Shown here one piece after another: positions 10,679 through 22,547 of a DNA stretch of 64,000 nt (its first letter is position 1; every line of letters starts with the position of its first letter). This DNA comes from Apiotrichum sp. Y4204 (taxonomy: Eukaryota > Basidiomycota > Tremellomycetes > Trichosporonales > Trichosporonaceae). Position numbers and translations under genes: made by a program. A model generated the notes under the pieces. That model made no database searches and was not told where the DNA came from. It saw only the letters and a program-made list of their open reading frames with translations. The stretch covers positions 62,001 to 126,000 of the forward strand of contig JAMYHL010000084.1 of assembly GCA_025531455.1 (NCBI GenBank). Reading direction: 5' to 3'.

Positions 10679-12328
10679 TCAGGCCTCATCCTTCTTGCCC
10701 TTCTTCTTCATCTGATAATAGCGCCTGCTGTAACAGGCCGTGCACACCCAGAGTGGGGCAAGAGCCGCGAGCACACCTGAGAGAACGTCCGTAACGGCGC
10801 TCCCCATTCCGGCATTGTGCGCGTGAAGCGCGAGCAGAATCAACACGATGGTGGAGTCTAGTCCACCTCCCTTCATGGCGTTGATGCCCCAGGGAACGAC
10901 TCGAACATTGGAAGGGGAATGCACAGGGATCGGATAGTCGCCATCGAGCTGCCAGATCAGGTCTGGGGAGGGCGAGGCAGCGGACAGGTAGTCCTGGAGG
11001 TTCCACAGCCTCTGAAAATGCTGCGGTGCGCGGGAGGTCAAGGTTTCCAGGCCCAGAAGATTCTCTCCCCGCCCGTGTGCCCACGAGTCAATGCGACGGC
11101 GCACGGCGGATGGAGTCGGTCGACAGCCAAGAACGCTGAAGATGTCGGCGGTGCCTGACCAGCGAGAAGTTTGAAGATCTGAGGGTTCTGCGAGATCGAG
11201 CTTGAGATTCCTCCTCTTTCCCAGCTCGCGATCGCGTTTGACGAGATTGTCGAGTCTGGAATCGACGGTGCTGTTGAAACTCATCACAGAAGACACGAGA
11301 CGCGTCAATAGCTCATCGTAGATGACAGCTGGTGTGGCGTCACCATCCAATTCGTGCTCGTCGTCGTCTTGCGTCCTGTCGTCGTCGTCGACGTTCTCCT
11401 CGTCCTCGTCGCTCTCCTCCTCCTCCTCATCTTCCTCTTTCTCGATCCACTCTTCCCCGTCACCATCTTCTCTTGCGTCCTCCAACGCGGAAGCCCACTC
11501 GACGTAGTCTTGCAGGTGGTCGCCAAATGTGCCGCGGGCGAGTTCGTACCGGGCCACAGTTTCTTGGGCGTCCGCCAATGCGGTGGACAAGGACGACAGC
11601 TCCGCCGAGCCAGAAGATGCAGCATGGGCATGCTGTTGTTGCAATTGCTCTAAACGACGCAGACTGTCTTCGAGGCGGGATTGTTTGAAATCGCCCTCCG
11701 CTTGGAGTTGCGGGATCATCGCACGGATCAACGCCGGGTCGGTTACTCGTGGGGGAGGGGGTTCATCGATGGGGTGCCGGGAAAGCCCCAGATAGTGCCC
11801 CGTAAAGCCCTGCCCAGAGTCGCCGTCCAGCGGTGGGTTGAGCGCGATCTCCAGAAGTTCGGCGTCTTCTGGAAGTCCGGGTTCGTCCAGCTCTGCGAGC
11901 CACTCGGCGGGAGAGATATTGGTGAAGGTGCCACCCGGAGAGAGAATGGCGAGTGGCCGACGGATAGCCACAGAGGCGGCGAGAATGACTGCGTCCTCGA
12001 CGGGGGTGTGAGCGTCGAGAAAACTCTCAACCCAATGCGAGTACTCCGCGTCGGCGTCTTCCTCCGAACCGCCGTGCATATCACGGAGAACCTGCTGTCG
12101 CACTGAAACATATCCGCGTTCCATGAGGCGCTTGAGGATGTCGACACTTGCGCTGCGTAGCTGGACTGCGTCCCAAGGCGTCGTCAGAGCCAACGCGTGG
12201 AAGAAGCACGCGCCGTCGCCTGGAACGTCGACAAGTTCCAGCCCCCTTTCGTGTGCCGCCACTGCCAGACGGATCTCGTTCTCCTCTGGGGAGAAGGACG
12301 AATCCGGTCGGGGTCGTGGGGAAGACAT
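10679..12328 (-). CDS. OTU-family cysteine protease with C-terminal membrane segments
   Basis: OTU proteases remove ubiquitin from proteins. This intronless 549-aa protein shows the catalytic core at residues 34-46 (DVPGDGACFFHAL), with Asp38, Cys41 and an expected catalytic His at residue 178 (TGHYLGLS). A glutamine-rich coiled-coil follows (residues 200-280). Next comes a very acidic tract of Glu/Asp runs (about 295-340), then a region with no known motif. Near the C-terminus are two hydrophobic segments (STIVLILLALHAHNAGMG and VLSGVLAALAPLWVC) followed by a basic tail KKKGKKDEA. That tail suggests tail-anchoring in the ER or another internal membrane. OTU enzymes are usually soluble, so the anchor is unusual. 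The start at 12328 gives a natural N-terminus just before the OTU fold. Confidence 0.85.
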   Translation of the reverse strand: MSSPRPRPDSSFSPEENEIRLAVAAHERGLELVDVPGDGACFFHALALTTPWDAVQLRSASVDILKRLMERGYVSVRQQVLRDMHGGSEEDADAEYSHWVESFLDAHTPVEDAVILAASVAIRRPLAILSPGGTFTNISPAEWLAELDEPGLPEDAELLEIALNPPLDGDSGQGFTGHYLGLSRHPIDEPPPPRVTDPALIRAMIPQLQAEGDFKQSRLEDSLRRLEQLQQQHAHAASSGSAELSSLSTALADAQETVARYELARGTFGDHLQDYVEWASALEDAREDGDGEEWIEKEEDEEEEESDEDEENVDDDDRTQDDDEHELDGDATPAVIYDELLTRLVSSVMSFNSTVDSRLDNLVKRDRELGKRRNLKLDLAEPSDLQTSRWSGTADIFSVLGCRPTPSAVRRRIDSWAHGRGENLLGLETLTSRAPQHFQRLWNLQDYLSAASPSPDLIWQLDGDYPIPVHSPSNVRVVPWGINAMKGGGLDSTIVLILLALHAHNAGMGSAVTDVLSGVLAALAPLWVCTACYSRRYYQMKKKGKKDEA

Positions 12329-12390
12329 TGTTGTGCTTGGCCACCTTCCACTTCAGTCAGGACCCCCTCTTGTGCTCACGGTCGTGTCTC

Positions 12391-12460
12391 TTTCTTGACA
12401 GCGGTGTTTCTCTTGAGAGCGGTTCTCTTGAGAGCGGTGCTTTTCTTGACAGCGGTGTTG
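12391..12460. repeat. short imperfect tandem repeat in the OTU promoter
   Basis: The motif TCTTGACAGCGGT or TCTTGAGAGCGGT occurs four times in about 65 nt, 60 nt upstream of the OTU start codon. The first and last copies share GACAG and the middle two share GAGAG. Confidence 0.75.
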
Positions 12461-13709
12461 GTTATCTGAACGAGTAAAGAATGCGGGACGGGATGTGGAA
12501 GTTGAGGAGGGGTGAGAATGGGGAGAAGCTGATACTCTGACAGTCTGGGGAAACTCTGACATGTTCATCCTCTTGCTCTCAACAGAGTCGTTGATCGTGG
12601 TTGACGCGGAAAGAGGTCTGCGTTTGGGCCTCCAAGCGTTCTGCCTTCCCTCTTTCCTTGTTATCCTCTGCTCATTCGCCTTGCTTCTGACCACAGACGC
12701 GTTTCTTGCTCCCACGCTAAGTGTCGACGCGCGGCGATGAGCATCTTACCCTGCGGATCGGCATATTTAGCAGCTCCTCGCTCAGTAAAAGCGGCCTGAC
12801 TGACCAACAGTGATCGGAAAGAGCAAACGGCCAGACGGGATCCTCCATTCGCCGAATCTGCCCCCCGAGGCTCTGGCGAATTGTGAAACCAGACTCTCTT
12901 GTGTGCGTGTGCGCTCTGCTTGGTCTGCGAGAGGGCGAGCTGGCGAACTGGCGAGCTGGCAAGCATGGCAAGACGAGGCGACAGAGTCAGCAGATCAGCA
13001 GGCCCTTTCTTCTTTCTTTCTTCAGGACAGTTGCGACTAGTCGAGAAAGGAAGGTGAACGCATGGGCACGATTGACAAGATCGACAAGGGAAGTGCCAAA
13101 TGTAATCGAAATCTCTCCTGATCTCCTTGCTACAGCTCCCATAATTCAACGTTGGCCGCGACGTCATGACAGGAATAACTCGTGCAAAGCCATGGATGGC
13201 CGCAAGGTGGTCAACTCGCCGGTTGCACGTTGCAGTCAACGACCTGTTCACGCTGATTGCCAAAGGGACACCGAGAGCTCAAACGCGCCTTGCAACACCT
13301 TCTGAATGGTAGTCACCTTGGGTTCCAGTAAACAAACATCGGACGTTTTCATCAGATGACTGTCGCCATGACTTGCGACTCGTCAGCGCGTACGATCGTG
13401 AGCGTCATCCCGAGCGGTGTTGTAGCTTTAAATGGACAGCAGCGTGACGGGGGACAGATCGACAAAGGCCTGTGGTGATCCGCCGCCGTAGGCCAAGGGA
13501 GAATCGCCCCAGCCCTCGAGTATCCAGCTTGAGAGCCTCGGGCCTCGAGGCATGATCGTTTCCTGCTAGCCACGCGCCAGCGATCAGTGACTGTTGTTGC
13601 GCCCCGATTGGCGGCGGTCAATGCAAGTTTAGGCGTCCAGAAGACCAGAAGCGTCCCAAAGCAGTAGTCACATACAGGTCACAGCGCATGCAGCGCAGCG
13701 CGTACAGCG

Positions 13710-13887
13710 GATGCCAAGGCGAAGCGCTCCGCCGCGCGCCGCGCGCCGCAACAGCCCCTCGGCCCCTCTGATCCCCCGAGACCTGCGGTGCCGCTGTTTT
13801 TCGTCGGCCCAGATCGCCCAGCACGCAGATTGCCAGGCGTGCGGCAGGTGCGACCTCATGACCTCACTTGTTTCTTCGAGAAGGAAG
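13710..13887 (+). pseudogene. degenerate copy of RPS31 last exon
   Basis: From GATGCCAAGGCGAAGCG to CTTCGAGAAGGAAGC the sequence follows RPS31 exon 4. It includes an exact 18-nt match CCGAGACCTGCGGTGCCG and clear matches to the segments for [16 protein letters not shown] and FEK. Several insertions break the frame (for example extra bases after the AGCGCTCCGCCGC segment and around the TCATGACCTCACTT segment), and the stop is altered. Exons 1-3 are absent. It is closer in wording to the functional exon than the second copy is. Confidence 0.85.
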
Positions 13888-14042
13888 CACCTGATATTTG
13901 AACCACTTTCGCCAGTGCTGCGCGTTCCCACTTGGTCGGTTATGCATGCAGAAAAGCACCGCGTGTGATGTGACGATTGTTCCATATTCTAGCGATAAAA
14001 AGACCACCCTGTGGAGATCACTGTTCCCGGCTAGAATCTCCT

Positions 14043-14210
14043 TGGCGGGCGATGGCGCCTGGCGGGCGCTCACTCCTGGCGGGCGCTCACTCCCGGCGGG
14101 CGATCATTCCCGGCGGGCGAACACTCCTGGCGGGAGATCATTCCCGGCGGGCGAACACTCCTGGCGGGCGAACACTCCCGGCGGGCGATCACTCCCGGCG
14201 GGCGTTGAGA
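14043..14210. repeat. 17-nt minisatellite, about ten copies
   Basis: Units resemble CTCCCGGCGGGCGATCA in a 17-nt period, with variants GATCAT, GAACAC and GCTCAC in the last six bases and CCC/CCT alternation. Each unit contains the palindromic core CCCGGCGGG or near variants. Because 17 is not a multiple of 3, any coding reading would cycle through all frames, so this is noncoding. Confidence 0.9.
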
Positions 14211-14716
14211 ACTACTTCCTTGCGTTGACTGGCGTTGAGAGTTCCAAGCTGTCAGTGAGAACTGCAGAGTGAGAACTGCAGAATGGCGATTGAGAGCTCC
14301 AGGCTGTCAGACACTGCCGACCGGCGGTTGACTTCATGACAGCAGGGTAATCACGTGACAGAAACGACAGAAGGGGGGTTCAGACTGGGCCTGGATTAAG
14401 GTGGCACGAAGCCAAATCTCAATCTTGGCGGCAACACTGCCCGGTCGAATGCGTCAGATGCAGAGGGGCGCTTGAAAGGAGCCCTGTTTGTCTGGTTGGA
14501 GTGGATGGTTAGCTATCAGCTACAGTCCAATACACAAAATCGACAGCCAGACAGCCTATGTGAACAGGGAGAAACTCCAGCTGGAACTGGGAGGCCTCGG
14601 TCTGTACACCATCAACTCGCGTCTGATCTCACAAGGATGCCAACGTAGTGCATATCAGCTGGCAAGCCAGACTCAACTAGCTACACAATGGCTACACAAT
14701 GGCGGCAACCGGGCCC

Positions 14717-14845
14717 TTACTTCTCAAAGACGTAAGTAAGGCCACACTTGCCACACGCCTGACGGTCGGCATGCTGAGCCATGAAGACGCCCGCGCCGCA
14801 GGTCTCCGAAGGGCACTCGCGACGAAGACGCTGAACCTTGCCGTC
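14717..14845 (-). pseudogene. isolated, intact-frame copy of RPS31 last exon
   Basis: On the minus strand, 42 codons plus TAA encode the same C-terminal residues as RPS31 exon 4, from [14 protein letters not shown] to GLTYVFEK. Compared codon by codon with 10111-10248 there are 17 silent differences and no amino-acid difference. All four zinc-ligand cysteines are kept. I found no match to exon 3 or the ubiquitin exons in the following 700 nt upstream on this strand, so the rest of the gene is missing. Third positions are richer in T than in RPS31 (CGT, CTT, TGT, GGC mixed). This is either a fragment from a diverged homologue or the last exon of something I cannot assemble. Confidence 0.8.
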
Positions 14846-14848
14846 GCT

Positions 14849-14876
14849 GGCTCAGCATGCTGATCGCCAGGCCTGC
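14849..14876 (+). pseudogene. 28-nt inverted fragment of RPS31 last exon
   Basis: GGCTCAGCATGCTGATCG followed by CCAGGCCTGC matches the exon-4 segment encoding AQHADRQAC. It sits head-to-head with the minus-strand copy ending at 14845. Its first 12 bases are identical to that copy, so it is probably an inverted partial duplication of it. Confidence 0.6.
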
Positions 14877-15624
14877 ATTCGACACTCCCAAGGTTCAAGA
14901 TCCAGATCACAGTCTGCTCCTGCGTAGGTTTCAAACCACCTCGGTCCGTAACCACATGGGCCATGCCGCGGCCACATGGTTGCCGCCGTGGCCTTGTTTC
15001 CCTGTGGCCCTGTGGCCCTGTGGGCCCTTCATCCCTGTACTGCCTGCCATACCGCCGGGAGAGACATCCGGCAGAATCGCGTGCCTCGCCGGTGGATATA
15101 CAGGACGGCATGACCGCGGTTCTCTCCATGCTCTCCACCTTAACACCTTGCCACCTGCCATGCCATGCATTCCGCGCGCTTACTGTATACGTAAGTCCGT
15201 GGGGTCGGAGGTGCCGATGTTGATTGCCGGCCGGGGGGCAATTGCACGCGACAAAGGCCAGCGAGACCAGACAGGACATCCGAGGCCGACAAGTTGGAAC
15301 AGTGATCAGTTGCCGGAGATGGGCATGCATGGTGTGTCATTGCCAGCGTCCCGCAAACGCCCCAGCGGCCATGTGCGACTGTCCCAAGAAGCAAGAAGCA
15401 ACAACATTAAAGTGTAATGGCCGGAGCACAACTCGGCACTTGGATGTGAGACAACGAGAGCACACGGCACACTCGAAGTCCAAGTGTGTGGCCCCGTACT
15501 TTCCCCATGCCAAGGGCCAGTTAGTCGCGCCGCTACATTGACCCTCGATCCTGCAACAACCCACACCCATCCATCTCACTTGCATCACTGCACTGTATCC
15601 CACCCTCTTGTATCCACCCACTGC

Positions 15625-18321
15625 ATGCACACCGCGGCGCCGGCCATGGACCTCGACCAGCTCGGCAGCCACTTTGGCGCGCGCCAGATGCGCAACTGCC
15701 TCCCGTGCAAGAAGCGCAAGATCAAATGTGGGTCGCATCGGCGTTCAATGGAATTGCATCACAGACTGACATACCACAGGCGATCGCAGGATTCCATGTA
15801 CGTGACGACGCGCATCGCATCCCTTCAGAAGACTCATCTCGTAGGCGGGCCATGCGCCCTGCGTCGCGACGGAAAGAGCTGCACGCCGGCAGTGAGCAAG
15901 ATGGATGACGTTATTGACGAGCCCGAGTGAGTGCACTACGCGCGTAATGATACTGACGCCGCAGTGCGTACGTGCTGTCGCGCGACTTTAAGATGCTGGT
16001 GCGCCATGTCGAGGAGCTGCAGAGCAAGGTCGAGGCATTGGAGGGGCGGATCCTTCCTGACGGCGCGGGGCCGAGCAGTGGAAAGCGCAAGGCGCTGGAC
16101 CACAAGGGGGAGAGCAGCGAGTCGCCGCCGCTCATCGGGCGGTCGCGCAAGCACGTCGCGGACGACGAGATGGTGTTTGCGCTCGAGGACTTTCAGATGA
16201 GCCACCGCATCAACTCGCTGCGCAACCTCGGCGACTCGCCCGAGACAGGGCCCCTCCACCTCCCCGGCGCGATGGGCACGCGCAGCCACCGCTTCGTCGC
16301 CGACGACCACCCCCTCTCCTTTCTCATTCCCCCAGAGACAGACTATGTTGCCAAGGCGCTCGCACTTCTCCCCGACCAGCCGACGTGCGAGCTCCTCGTC
16401 CAGGCGTACTTTGACAACGTCGAGTGGTTCCAGAGAGTAGGTGCTGGATGTGGATCATTGCTGACACTCAGTGTCTCCATCAACCGACGTTTATGCGCCA
16501 GGCGCGCCTGCTCTACAATGACACGCGCGACGCGACAGCCGAGTTTGTGTGCACGTATATTATGGTCATTTGCCTCGGTCTGCGCACGGTGGTCAACTCG
16601 TTGCCGGGAATGACGAATGCCCTCGGCCTGGCGGACAGGTTGTACCACGTCGCGGAGGGTGTGCTGTGGTGCTCGCGCTTCCTGACGCGACACTCATTTG
16701 AGGCGTTGCAGGCCATCTCACTGATGACAATCTACGGATTTGGTCTGGAGGACGGCGCGGACGGCACATGGGCGCTGTGCGGGACGGCCATCAAGATTGC
16801 GCAGAACCTCGGCCTCAACCGCCTCGAAGCCGAGGGCCCAGATCAAGAATGGGCGCCGCTGTGGAACAGTCGCCTCAAGCGCGAGCTCGCACGGCGCGTG
16901 TGGTGGACCTTTGTCGCGCTCGACTGGTCGCATGCGATTGCGCACGGCGCGTCTTGTGAGTGGAAGGAGAGTGGTACTCGGCGTGACTAACCGCAGACTC
17001 CATCCACCCGTCACAGAACACGACGGCGCTCCCGTCCAACCTCGACGACGACCAACTCGATAACCCCAAGGCTGTCCCCCACCCGCTATCGGTATACACT
17101 GTGAGTCACCTTGTAATGCCCGCGTTGACAGCCAGCCGATAAGCATGCACATCTTCCGCCTCAAGTTTGTTACCCTCTACCGCGAGATAACAGACCACAT
17201 GTCGACGTCCCACCAGCCCCTCTCATACTCCTTCATTCTCTCGTACGCAAGTAGCATGTGACGGCCGCTAACGTTCCCAGAATGGATGACTCCATTATAG
17301 AGCTCGCCAACAGCCTTCCGAAGCACTTTGAGGACCCGGCCGATCTCCCGCCTGACACAGATAGCAGCGTACGCCTCACCCTGAGTCAGAGTACCATGCT
17401 GACAACCCAGCTGCTCCGCGACTCTATATTCCTGAACATCACGGCAAATACCCGCCTCGTGCGCCTCCATCGTCCCTTCCTGCTGCGAGGCTACCACGAC
17501 AGGCAGTACGCGCGGTCACGAGACCGTTGCCTGCGCTCGTCAAACCTGATCCTCAGCCTTCTCGAACTCGCTAAGCGCCGCGTGCCCGTGCTACTCACCT
17601 TTTGGATTGTGCTGTTCTACGCCTTCTCAGCGGTATGGTCTGCCGCATGTCCTTGCTGACCACAGGCAATCCCAGTGTGTATCGATCTTCTGTTCGACCC
17701 CACGGATGAGAAACGCCGGGCAGTGGAGACGATCTTGCAGACGTTCCGGTGCGTCGATTTGACTGGATGCTCTTGCTGACCACGCAGTGAACAGAGCGCT
17801 ACGAGCCACGCCGCGCGGAATAGTGTCTTCGTCATTGAACGTCTCCTCGGTGCGTACCTTCCTGTCAGTTGTTCTAACCCCCAGAGGTCGAGAGCACCTT
17901 CCGCGAGGCGCACCTCGCAAAACGGGCCAAGATGGGAGCGGGTGGTGGTGAGAGCGGCCCCCACGACGCTGCTCGGCAGAACGAGTTGCTGAAATCGACA
18001 ATCCGAAGCATCCTGGTAAGATCTCTCAAGACTATGTCCTGCTGACCCCAGGAATCGACGACATTCTCACGACCCCCCGAGGCAGGCAAGATGCCACAGG
18101 CACTGGACGTTGCGGTCGAGACGGCGCCGCACCCGGCAATCCCGCGCGTGTTCGACCACCTCACACCGCTCGTGGACCTTGGCACGGTGGAAACCACGCC
18201 CAGCACGACGGCCGGCGCGGACAACATTGCGTCCGAGGCCGCGGCGTGGCCGGCCTTTTCGTTTGACATGTTTGATACGCTCTGGACACAGGCCGACGCG
18301 ACCCCGTGGCAGGGCCAGTAG
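15625..18321 (+). CDS. Zn2Cys6 transcription factor (fungal-specific regulator)
   Basis: A nuclear DNA-binding regulator, and as the first gene of the aromatic-acid cluster its likely controller. I count eleven exons separated by introns of about 30-55 nt. The zinc cluster is C-x2-C-x6-C-x5-C-x2-C-x8-C (CLPCKKRKIKC, DRRIPC, GPC, ALRRDGKSC). It is assembled across exons 15625-15727, an 18-nt micro-exon 15780-15797, and 15845-15926. Exon 4 (15965-16436) starts with a coiled-coil dimerisation stretch (FKMLVRHVEELQSKVEALEGR). Exons 5-8 (from 16472) form the fungal-specific middle homology domain (TIYGFGLEDGADGTWALCG, IAQNLGLNR, ELARRVWWTFVALDW). Later exons reach TAG at 18319-18321. The start could be 15625 (MHTAAPA) or 15646 (MDLDQ). 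Regulation of its neighbours is inferred from position only. Confidence 0.85.
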
Positions 18322-19131
18322 TAGTGTAGATCTGCCTGTTTGTATTCCTGTGTATGAAGCGAGAAGCGTTCTTCATTGTTTGCATCCCATGTGGCCGGAT
18401 TACTGTCAGCGTTATCTTGGTACTAGTCGTGCGCATGCATGAGTGATGTAGCATTGTGCTTCCTAGGCGTGGATGCATGGTCAACCCCGCGGCCATTGCC
18501 CGTGTGATCCGTCCGAACACCAGGTGACTGTTTCAGTTGACCAGCAACCTTTGACCAGCAACCTCGCCTCTGATGTTGTTATCTGCCGGGGAGCCGCCTT
18601 GCACCAGCCGCCTTGCACCATGCCGCCCCAGCAGCAACATGCCACGCGGAGCTGAGCTGGAAAAGCCGCGGCGGCGTAGGGCAGCGTAATCGGTGACGCG
18701 GTGACCCCGCTGGGAGCCATACAAACTGGACGCCGAGATATGGATGACGGGCCTGGGCGCGCGGCAATTCCGCGGGGTTGCCACGGCGGCAATCGCGTCC
18801 CCTCGGTTCTGGTCACTCCGCCACCCACAGGACGCAGCTGACTTTTTGTGATTGTCTTTACAGCTCACATGTTCTGGGCTCTGGGGCATGCAGCGCAGGC
18901 CGCGGGCTTGGTTGGAGCTTTGCTGCATGCTGCAGATCGCGGCGACGGACCTCATGAGTTGTCCTTGGCGCGTGTGATATGTCAAGTTACATATAAGATA
19001 CTTGGCGCGCAGCCTTCTTACCATCACCAGCTGATATCAGTTCTCCAGTCTCCTCGCATCCACAGGCAAGGCTACACGCCACCCGCTACGACATCTCTTC
19101 ACGACAACAGCATTTAATCACCATTACCAAC
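18322..19131. promoter_or_regulatory. promoter region of the salicylate-hydroxylase-type gene
   Basis: Contains two perfect 14-nt tandem duplications: TTGACCAGCAACCT at 18537-18564 and AGCCGCCTTGCACC at 18592-18619. Between them is CGGGGAGCCG (CGG-N4-CCG), a form that Zn2Cys6 dimers can bind. The palindrome CTGATATCAG occurs at about 19031, and a CT-rich leader precedes the start codon. No gene is seen. Confidence 0.5.
18537..18619. repeat. two perfect 14-nt tandem duplications
   Basis: TTGACCAGCAACCT is repeated head-to-tail (18537-18550, 18551-18564). AGCCGCCTTGCACC is repeated head-to-tail (18592-18605, 18606-18619). Both pairs are identical copies with no spacer. Confidence 0.9.
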
Positions 19132-20511
19132 ATGACTGCCACTGCTTCCAGCCCCGGCGCGCGGCAACCCTTCAAGAAGCTCAACGTTGCCAGTGAGTAG
19201 CGCGGCACAGTGTGCCACCCGCACAACATTTGCTAACTTGCAGTTATTGGCGGCGGTCTCGGCGGCATGGCAGCCGCGGTCGCTCTGCGCCGCGCAGGCC
19301 ACAAGGTCTCGATCTACGAGCGCCGCGACTTCAAGGTCGAGGTCGGTGCCTCCATCTCGTGTGCCGCCAACGGCGGCCAGTGGCTCAAGGAGTGGGGCAT
19401 CGACGTCTCAAAGGGCAAGCCCGTCAACCTCATGAAGCTCACCATGCGCGACTGGGACACGGGCAAGATTCTCAACCAGTACGACCTGGACAACTACGAG
19501 CAGGAGTGGGGAGTGCCCTACTACATGTTCCACCGGCAGGACATGCACGCGATGCTCCTCGACGTCGCGACCGCGGAGGAGGGCGAGGGCGAGCCGGCTA
19601 GTGTGGTCGTCGACCACATCGCCAAAAAGGTCGACTACAATGCGGGCACCGTCGAGTTTGAGAACGGCGTGACTATCACTGCGGACCTCATCGTCGGCGC
19701 CGACGGTATTCGTTCAGTGCTCCGCCGCGAGATTGGCGTCGTTCCCCAGATGCGTTCCGCTTCCCAGACATGCTACCGCTGCAACGTCAAAAAGTCGGAC
19801 ATTGAAAAGTTTGGTCTCATGCCGGACGCGACCGACCCGGCCATCCAGTTCTGGGGCGGATATCCCAAGGGCGAGCTGTCGCGCTACTACAAGATTGTCA
19901 TGTCGCCCTGCTCGGACGGCGACATTGTCTCGTTCTACTGCTTTATGCCCACCGAGCTCACCAACCACACCCAGGAGGGCTTCCAGTTCGCCGAGGTCCC
20001 CGTCTCGGACATTATGGCCGGCCTGTACTCTCGCCTCGACCCCAAGTGCACTGCGCTCATCGAGCACTCGGTCGACCGCATGCCGTGGCGCCTCTATGTC
20101 CACCAGCCGTACCCGTACTGGACCAAAGGCCGCGTGTGCCTGCTCGGCGATGCCGCACACCCGATGATGCCGCACCAGTCGCAGGGCGCCGTCACCGCCA
20201 TCGAGGACGCCGCCGCCCTCGGTATCATCTTCTCCAAGGACTTTGACTTTACCAACAACATTGACGCCGGCCTGGGCCTGTACGAGCACATTCGCAAGCC
20301 GCGCGCGACTCGCGTGCAGGCCGCCAGCGCTCGGGCGACCGAGAACCTCAACGAGCGCATCGGCTTCACGTCACTTACCGCCCCCGAGGCGTCGCTCGCC
20401 GCAAAGGAGGGCAAGCTCACCGTCAACGAGCTCAACGAGTACGACATGCACGCCCACATCACCCGCGACGCAAAGACGTACCGCCACCTGTACTCGGAGA
20501 ACGGCCACTAG
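19132..20511 (+). CDS. FAD-dependent salicylate-hydroxylase-type monooxygenase
   Basis: A class A flavoprotein monooxygenase. By family resemblance it would convert salicylate to catechol and CO2 with NAD(P)H and O2, though a related hydroxybenzoate or hydroxynicotinate substrate is possible. Two exons (19132-19192 and 19244-20511) encode 442 aa, the usual size. The Rossmann dinucleotide motif GxGxxG lies at residues 23-28 (IIGGGLGG), right after the intron. The DG motif (GADGIRS) is at about 172-178. The second FAD motif LLGDAAHPMMPHQSQG is at about 320-335. No signal peptide or membrane helix, so it is cytosolic. It lies between the Zn2Cys6 regulator and the decarboxylase on the same strand, which supports an aromatic-acid pathway role. 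Confidence 0.88.

Positions 20512-22547
<2,036 letters not shown>

Larger units (their letters stand above)
12329..15624. other. 3.3-kb gene-poor region with repeats and RPS31 exon fragments
   Basis: No complete gene is supported. It includes the OTU promoter with a short repeat (12391-12460), a 17-nt minisatellite, short duplicated segments (14229-14313), three sequences derived from RPS31 exon 4, and a threefold 9-nt repeat (CCCTGTGGC, about 15000-15027). The open frame at 12661-13263 (minus) has no plausible domain. Confidence 0.6.

Noticed and set aside
12661..13263. 200-codon minus-strand open frame
   Set aside because: No domain, odd composition, and overlapping open frames on the other strand. 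Long frames arise easily in GC-rich DNA.
14692..15330. 212-codon minus-strand frame overlapping the RPS31 exon copy
   Set aside because: It reads the exon copy in the wrong frame. The real homology is in another frame, so it is a shadow.
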